Positions 57,438 to 64,000 of a stretch of 64,000 bases of DNA are shown here, piece by piece. Position 1 is the first letter of the stretch; each line of letters starts with the position of its first letter. The position numbers were made by a program, and so were the translations under genes. Source of the DNA: Henckelia pumila. Lineage: Eukaryota > Streptophyta > Magnoliopsida > Lamiales > Gesneriaceae. Location: the NCBI RefSeq assembly GCF_033568475.1, contig NC_133123.1, forward strand, positions 136,980,242 through 137,044,241, given 5' to 3'. Below the pieces are notes generated by a model, which made no database searches, had not been told where the DNA came from, and saw only the letters and a program-made list of their open reading frames with translations.

Positions 57438-60248
57438 ATGACGATTATTGAGGATCCGAAAAGCTCCCAGCGAGCGATGGCAAATCTGCAGGAGCAAGTG
57501 AACGCCATGGTAGAGGCAGTGTTACAAAGGATCCTAGCTCTACAACAGGAGAAGAGGGAAGGTGATCCGGAGAAACAGCAGGAGAAAGAGCAGGAGAAAA
57601 ACCAGGAGGAACCAGGGAAGGAGCAGGAGAAAACAATAGATAAGGTGCGGGAAGAAGGAAAAGAAAAGGAGAAGAGAAGAGGAGGACGAGAGGGCATACA
57701 GGCGGAACAGGAGGCAGAATCACACGCTGAGTCTGTCCATGTCACCATGGTGGGAGAATTGGAACTGCTGAAGCAGAAAATTTTAAAGTTAGAAAACACT
57801 GACTCGCGGGAATCTTCGCGAGTCAAAAGCTCGGGATGCCCTTTCTCGCCGGAGATTATTAAAGAGCCCTTGCCAGTGCAATTCAAATCAGCGAAGATCA
57901 AAGGATACGATGGTAGTGGTGATCCAGAAGAGCACATGGCCCAGTTCGAAAATGTAGCCATGTTACATTGTTATAATGATCAAATCAAATGTAAAATTTT
58001 CTTAACCACATTAGAAGATTCTGCCCAAAGGTGGTTTGAAAACTTGGAGGACGGAAGCATTGATGTCTTTAAGAAGTTTCGGGAAATCTTTCTGCAGCAT
58101 TTCAGCAGCAGTAAACGGTACCGAAAGACTACCCTCAGTCTTTTTGAGGTAAAGCAGGTCGGAGAGGAATCTCTAAGGGCATATATCAAGAAGTTCAACA
58201 AAGTAACTTCAGAGATTCCAGCGTGCGCACCTGAAACCCGGATCACAGCCTTTACTCAAGGTCTCAGGGAGGGAGAATTCTTCCGGTCGCTGGTAAAGAA
58301 AACTCCTCGAAACTTTGAGGACCTTTTAGCCCGGGCTGAAAAGTACATTAACATGGAAGAAGCCCAGAAGCAAAAGAGGGATAAAGATAAGCGAGAGGGA
58401 AACAGAGAAAGAGGAAATAGGAATAACTCAGGAGGAGGGAGAAATGATTATCTGGGGAGGTTGATGGCTCATGCCCCGCCGAAAGTAACTAGAGATCGAG
58501 GGATCCATGTGTGCGAGGAGGAAGTTCGGCAGACCTCCCAGAAAAGAGCGGGAAAATATTGCTCCATCCACGAGGTCAATACTCATGATACCAGCGAGTG
58601 CAGAAGACGCGCCCCGGAGGCAAAAAGGCCGATGCCAGGAGAGGAAAGGCGGATGGATAAAAGACAGCGAGGGCCTTATCGGGCACCAGGATTTGCGACA
58701 CACAGGCCTAATGAGGCTGTCTCAAAAAAAGCCCGGGAAGTTCCACCTCAGCGACTGGATGATAGGGCACGAGACGGACCCTCCCGAGGAGTCATCAACA
58801 TGATATCGGGGGGATCCACTGATGGGGATTCGAATAGGGCCCAGAAATCTTGGAGTAAGAGAGAAGTATTGGGGTTGGAGGCCCGGAAAGTAACCTCTTG
58901 CACGGTCATTTCCTTCGGGCCAGAGGATTTAAAGGACGTGATCACCCCTCATAATGATGCTTTGCTCATCCAAGCCAGGGTGGCCAACTATGACATAAGG
59001 CGGGGTTTTATTGATTCCGGAAGCTCGGTAAATGTCATTTTCCAAGAAGCTTTTGAACAAATGGACCTGCTGGGATGTGAGGTCAATTTGGTGAAAACCT
59101 CTCTCTACGGGTTTGCAGGGCACACAGTACAACCTCGGGGAGAGGTATGGTTGCCCATTACCCTGGGAACCGGTGAATTGAGAAGAACTATCATGACTCT
59201 CTTTTCAATAGTAGAAGCTCCATCTTCCTATAATGTCATCTTAGGGAGACCAGCTTTGAACGCCTTCATGGCTGTGGCCTCTACATATCATCAAAAGATT
59301 AAATTCCCGTTGGGAAACCAGATAGGAGAAGTAAAAGGAGACCAACCCTCTTCTCGAAGGTGTTATGCTGATACTGTACGAGTGGACAACAAGAAAGCCC
59401 GGGGTGAGCAAGGAAGAGGTGATCCTTGCAAAAAGGAAGTGTGCACAGTAGGAGAAGTTAAGGAGGAACATGAGGTAGTGCAGTTATTCCCAGAACAACC
59501 GGGAAAAATTGTCAAGATAGCTAGGGATTTGGAGGTCGGCCTTATGGATCAGGTGAAAGCGTGCCTGGCCAAGAATACAGATGTATTCGCCTGGTCTTCA
59601 CAGGAGCTAACTGGAATCCCATCTCAAGTGGCCGAACACAAACTAAATATCCTCCCGGGAGCTCGGGTTATCAAACAAAAGAAGCGGCATTTTGGGGCGG
59701 AGAAGGACAAAGTCATCGCTGACCAGGTTCGGGAGTTAAAGGAGGCAGGACATATCCAGGAGGTACAGTTTCCTACATGGCTGTCTAATGTGGTACTGGT
59801 ACCCAAAGCCACCGGGAAGTGGAGGATGTGCATTGATTTCCGAAACCTGAATGAAGCTTGCCCTAAAGATTGTTACCCCCTCCCTCGGGTTGATCAGCTG
59901 GTGGACTCCACATCAGGCTTTGAGTTGCTCAGCTTTATGGACGCATACCAGGGATACCACCAAATCCCCCTGGCACAGGAGGATCAAGACAAGGTTAGTT
60001 TTATCACTTCCGGAGGGACTTTTTGTTATGTGGTTATGCCGTTCGGGTTAAAAAATGCAGGGGCTACTTATCAAAGGATGATGGACAAGGTCTTTCAAGG
60101 CCAGCTCGGCCGGAATGTGGAGGTATATGTAGATGACATCCTGGTAAAGTCCCGAACTGGGCGGGATTTCATTCCCGACTTAGAAGAAACCTTCAACACT
60201 CTTCGGAAGTACGGGGTAAAGCTTAACCCGGCCAAGTGTGTTTTCTGA
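57438..60248 (+). pseudogene. Tat gag-protease-RT
   Basis: 936 open codons. The Glu/Lys-rich coiled-coil-like N-terminus (about 40-90) is followed by the gag domain (AQRWFENLEDGSI, FREIFLQHFSS, TLSLFEVKQVGEESLRAYIK). Protease FIDSGSSVNV has its Asp at residue 526. RT has GKWRMCIDFRNLNEACPKD, FMDAYQGYHQI, MPFGLKNAGATYQRMMD and YVDD at 897-900. It ends at a TGA (60246-60248) where Trp is expected in CVFWVKSGKFLGF; the same frame continues beyond. Confidence 0.92.
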
Positions 60249-61511
60249 GTCAAGAGTGGGAAGTTTTTGGGTTTTGTGGTAACGTAAAGAGGGATAGAGG
60301 TAAACCCCGAAAAGGTGAAAATATTGAAAGAAATTCCCTCACCAACCTCTATCAGGGAAGTGCAGCGGTTGACAGGGAGAATCACCGCCCTGTCCTGATT
60401 CATCGCCCGCTCGGCTCATAGGAGTTATCCCTTCTTCCAGGTGTTGAGGAAGGCCCAAAAATTTGGATGGACTCAAGAATGCGAGAAAGCTTTTCAGGAG
60501 TTGAAGGAGCATCTGGCTAATCTGCCGGTTCTGGTCAAACCAAAGCTCGGAGAAAGGTTGTGGGTATATCTCTCTACAACCGAGCATGCTGTGAGTTCCG
60601 TGCTGATAAGAGAGGAAGCCAGGGACCAGAAACCTGTCTATTATGTAAGTCATGCCTTGAAAGGACCAGAAACTAGGTATGGTGATATAGAAAAGATGGC
60701 TCTTGCGCTCATCCTTACAGCCCGGAAGCTTAGACCGCACTTCCTGTCTCACCCAATCACGGTCTTAACTAATATTTTGCTGGGCCGGGTGATGAATCAT
60801 CCAGATACTTCGGGTAGACTGGTCAAATGGGCGGTGGATCTGGGGGAGTATGACATCGAATATCAACCCCGGGTTGCTATCAAGGCGCAGGCTCTGTCCG
60901 ATTTCTTGACAGAGATTCTTACTTTTGGCCAGGAAGAAGTATGGAGGGTGTTTGTGGACGGGGCTAGCAGCTCGGAAGGAAGTGGGGTGGGTGTGGTTCT
61001 GATCTCTCCTACGCAGGAGAAAACCCGGATAGCCATGAGGTTGCACACTTTCAAGTCCAACAATGAGGCAGAGTACGAGGCAGTCGCGACGGGTTTAAAG
61101 TTGGCTCGAGAAGCGGGAGCGGAGCATGTAATTATTTACTCCGATTCCCAGCTGGTAGTGCAGCAATTACAGGGAGTGTTCAGTGTTAAGGAAGAAAGAT
61201 TGCGAGAGTACATGGAACTGGTCAAGAAGCAGGGAAGTGATTTCTCCAGTTGGAACATAGAGCAGATTCCTCGGGAACATAATACTGAGGCAGATGCGTT
61301 GGCCAAAATGGCTACTTCCTGGAGTAGTGGTAACAGCCGGGAAGTGATAAAACAAGTGGGGTCGGTGTTGGCAATAGAGGAGGAAGAGCAGGAAGGAAAG
61401 GGGGAATCTTGGATGACCCCTCTCATTAACTATTTACAGACAGAGACTCTTCCCTCAGATGGGGCAGTAGCCCAAAGGTCAGAAGGCAGATACCCCGTTT
61501 TACCCTTTTAA
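60249..61511 (+). pseudogene. Tat RT thumb, degenerate RNase H and archaeal-type RNase H
   Basis: Same frame as the upstream part, with TAA (60285-60287) and TGA (near 60399) in the RT connection. The original RNase H reads VYLSTTEHAVSSVLIRE, where the usual YTDAS catalytic Asp is missing. A second RNase H follows with VFVDGASSSEGSGVGV, SNNEAEYEAVATGL, IIYSDSQLVVQQ and HNTEADALAKMA, keeping the D-E-D-D residues. A frameshift lies near 61490-61511, before the integrase. Confidence 0.9.
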
Positions 61512-62632
61512 ATGGGAGTCTGTATCGGAGATCCTTTCAGGGCCCACTATTAAGATGCCTGGAGGAGAAGGAGGTGAAGTATGTGTTCCAAGAAATACAT
61601 GAAGGATGTTGTGGGGATCACGAAGGAATGTGGAGCCTAGCCCGGCGTACTCTATTAGCCGGGTATTGGTGGCCTACTCTACAGCAGGATGCCCGTCAAG
61701 TAGTCAATGTTTGCGAAGGATGTCAAAGATTTGGAAATTTTTCTCATAAGCCGGCATCGGAATTGCAGGCAGTTTGGGCATCCTGCCCATTTGACCAGTG
61801 GGGCTTGGATATTGTGGGACCTTTTCCTCTAGGGTCCAAACAGAAGAAGTTCCTTCTAGTTGCGGTAGATTACTTCTCTAAATGGGTAGAGGTGGAGCCC
61901 CTTGCAAGAATTACAGAAGAAGTTGTGTTAAACTTCATATGGAAAAATATTGTTTGCCGGTTTGGTGTTCCTCGGAAATTAGTTTCTGATAATGGAAGGC
62001 AGTTTCAGGGACGGAAGATGAAGGATTGGTGTGCTGAGATGAAGATACAGCAGGCCTTTACCTCGGTGGCTTATCCTCAGAGTAATGGACAGACGGAAGT
62101 AACTAATCGAACGATAGTACGGTCTTTGCAGGCCAGACTCTATGGCATGGGTAAAAATTGGGTGGAGGAAATTGCAGGGGTGTTGTGGGCTTATCGTACT
62201 ACGCCGAAAACAGCTACAGGAGAAACACCTTTCGGCTTGGTGTATGGGTCCGAAGCAGTGTTACCAGTGGAGATTGGGCAATCTTCTCCCCGAATACAAG
62301 CTTATCAAGGGGAAGGAACCAGTAGCCGAGCACAGGAGTTGGACTTGATAGAGGAGAAGCGGGAAAGGGCGGCTGTAAGGATGGAGGCTTATAGGGGAAG
62401 GGTGATGAAAGCTTTCAACAGGGGAGTCAAGCCTCGAGAATTCCAGATAGGAGATCTCGTATTAAAAAAGTTTAACCCTGTAGGGGATGTGAAGAAGTTA
62501 GAAGCAAAGTAGGAAGGTCCTTACAAGATTACTCGGAAGGTGGGGAGAGGGGCTTGGCACTTGGAAGACAGTCAAGGTAAGACCTTGAAGCGGCCTTGGA
62601 ACACGTTGCATCTCAAGTTGTATTACTCTTAA
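61512..62632 (+). pseudogene. Tat integrase
   Basis: In a shifted frame the peptide continues GSLYRRSFQG, then HEGCCGDHEG and CEGCQRFGNF (HHCC zinc site). The core follows: GLDIVGPFPLG (D), KLVSDNGRQFQG (D) and AYPQSNGQTEVTNRT (E), then WAYRTTPKTATGETPF and the GPY/F-like EGPYKITRKVGRGAW. A TAG at 62510-62512 replaces Trp before EGPY. The final stop is at 62630-62632 (LYYS). No chromodomain, as usual for Tat. Confidence 0.9.
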
Positions 62633-62699
62633 ACAAGAAAACTTGTTGTAATATGTATTCCATGCTGTTATGTGAATAAATGTGTGTTTTGTTTAAATG

Positions 62700-64000
62700 T
62701 GCTTAAAGCCCATGGCAAACCCATGGCACCTTAAAAGACCAGGCGATCCACTACCCTGGCACCATAAACCCAGGCGATCCACTACCCTGGCACCATAAAC
62801 CCAGGCGTTCCACTACCCTGGTACTTAAAGCCCATGGCAAACCCATGGCACCTTAAAGCCCAGGTGATCCACTACCCTGGCACCATAAACCCAGGCGTTC
62901 CACTACCCTGGTACTTAAAGCCCATGGCAAACCCATGGCACCTTAAAGCCCAGGTGATCCACTACCCTGGCACCATAAGCCCAGGCGATCCACTACCCTG
63001 GCACCATAAACCCAGGCGTTCCACTACCCTGGTACTTAAAGCCCATGGCAAACCCATGGCACCTTAAAGCCGAGGTGATCCACTACCCTGGCACCATAAG
63101 CCCAAGCGATCCACTACCCTGGCACCATAAACCCAGGCGTTCCACTACCCTGGTACTTAAAGCCCATGGCAAACCCATGGCACCTTAAAGCCCAGGTGAT
63201 CCACTACCCTGACACCATAAGCCCAGGCGATCCACTACCTTGGCACCATAAACCCAGGCGTTCCACTAACCTGGTACTTAAAGCCCATGGCAAACCCATG
63301 GCACCTTAAAGCCCAGGTGATCCACTACCCTGGCACCATAAGCCCAGGCGATCCACTACCCTGGCACCATAAACCCAGGCGTTCCACTACCCTGGTACTT
63401 AAAGCCCATGGCAAACCCATGGCACCTTAAAGCCCAGGTGATCCACTACCCTGGCACCATAAGCCCAGGCGATCCACTACCCTGGCACCATAAACCCAGG
63501 CGTTCCACTACCCTGGTACTTAAAGCCCATGGCAAACCCATGGCACCTTAAAGCCCAGGTGATCCACTACCCTGGCACCATAAGCCCAGGCGATCCACTA
63601 CCCTGACACTATAAACCCAGGCGTTCCACTACCCTGGTACTTAAAGCCCATGGCAAACCCATGGCACCTTAAAGCCCAGGTGATCCACTACCCTGGCACC
63701 ATAAGCCCAGGCGATCCACTACCCTGGCACCATAAACCCAGGCGTTCCACTACCTTGGTACTTAAAGCCCATGGCAAACCCATGGCACCTTCAAGCCCAG
63801 GCGGTCCACAACCCTGGCACCACAAACCCAGGCGTTCCACTACCCTGGTACTTAAAGCCCATGGCAAACTCTGGCACCATAAACCCAGGCGTTCCACTAC
63901 CCTGGTACTTAAAGCCCATGACAAATCCATGGCACCTTAAAGCCCAGGTGATCCACTACCCTGGCACCATAAGCCCAGGCGATCCACTACCCTGGCACCA
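62700..64000. repeat. Tandem array with 121-bp higher-order period in the Tat 3' UTR
   Basis: The basic subunit is about 31 bp (CACCATAAACCCAGGCGATC, then CACTACCCTGG). Three variants (31, 31 and 32 bp) plus a 27-bp linker GTACTTAAAGCCCATGGCAA... form a 121-bp unit. GTACTTAAAG starts recur near 62911, 63032, 63153, 63274, 63395, 63516 and 63637. The first unit (62821) and the last ones are shorter or altered. The array continues beyond the window. Since 121 is not a multiple of 3, open frames through it are accidental. Confidence 0.92.

Larger units (their letters stand above)
56912..64000 (+). mobile_element. Ty3/gypsy Tat-lineage retrotransposon, right end outside the window
   Basis: 5' LTR, PBS, gag-protease-RT-RNase H-archaeal RNase H-integrase in order, then a tandem-repeat 3' region. 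An additional archaeal-type RNase H is the diagnostic trait of the plant Tat lineage (Ogre, Retand, TatI-III). The 3' LTR, polypurine tract and right target duplication are not in the window. Coding is interrupted by stops and a frameshift, so this copy is defective. Confidence 0.93.

Noticed and set aside
62834-63940. Open frames on both strands encoding Pro/His-rich repeats
   Set aside because: They fall in a tandem array with a 121-bp period that is not divisible by three, so the peptide is not truly periodic, and both strands are open. No start context or homology.
62700-64000. CRISPR-like array
   Set aside because: Direct repeats without unique spacers, in a plant retrotransposon 3' UTR.

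Overview
This is a nuclear chromosome segment from a flowering plant. Evidence: spliced genes with GT-AG introns, plant-only families (R2R3-MYB, class I TCP, GH100 neutral invertase), AT-rich intergenic DNA, and plant Ty1/copia, Tekay and Tat retrotransposons. Gene structure suggests a eudicot, and a Lamiales-like asterid is a weak guess from the style of the small transposons. No bacterial, organellar or viral genome is present.

Layout. From 1 to 23 kb there is ordinary gene space with three host genes: an R2R3-MYB repressor of subgroup 4 (1675-3034, +), a deoxyribonucleoside kinase (14396-16881, +) and an intronless class I TCP factor (19400-20533, -). A fourth gene, a cytosolic alkaline/neutral invertase (23390-25509, -), has a long 5' leader intron carrying a 500-bp tandem duplication. 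Between the genes lie a solo LTR (3612-4942), several MITEs with target-site duplications (TSDs), SINE-like pieces and microsatellites.

From 27,001 to 45,837 there is an 18.8-kb nested retrotransposon stack immediately upstream of the invertase. A minus-strand Ty1/copia element (5-bp TSD ATGTT) is split inside its RNase H by a Ty3/gypsy Tekay complex (27773-40374, TSD TTGCT). That complex holds a second, nearly full-length Tekay element (31146-38423), which continues into a partial third copy, giving an LTR-internal-LTR-internal arrangement. From 45.8 to 56.9 kb the DNA is gene-free and AT-rich, with foldback MITEs with 9-bp TSDs, two hAT-type MITEs with 8-bp TSDs, a 1-kb TIR element also found at 5.1 kb, and a Helitron candidate. 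From 56,912 to the window end is a Tat-lineage gypsy element with an additional archaeal-type RNase H. Its 3' untranslated region is a tandem array with a 121-bp higher-order period that runs off the window.

The host genes do not form a pathway. Two are transcription factors (phenylpropanoid-type MYB repressor; growth-related TCP), one salvages deoxynucleosides and one cleaves sucrose in the cytosol. The most notable relationship is positional: the copia insertion sits about 50 bp upstream of the putative invertase TATA box and its 3' LTR promoter points into that gene. The best candidate for something undescribed is a family of 136-171 bp foldback elements (46221, 46457, 47210, probably 21968). 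These share architecture and 9-bp target duplications but have different hairpin sequences.
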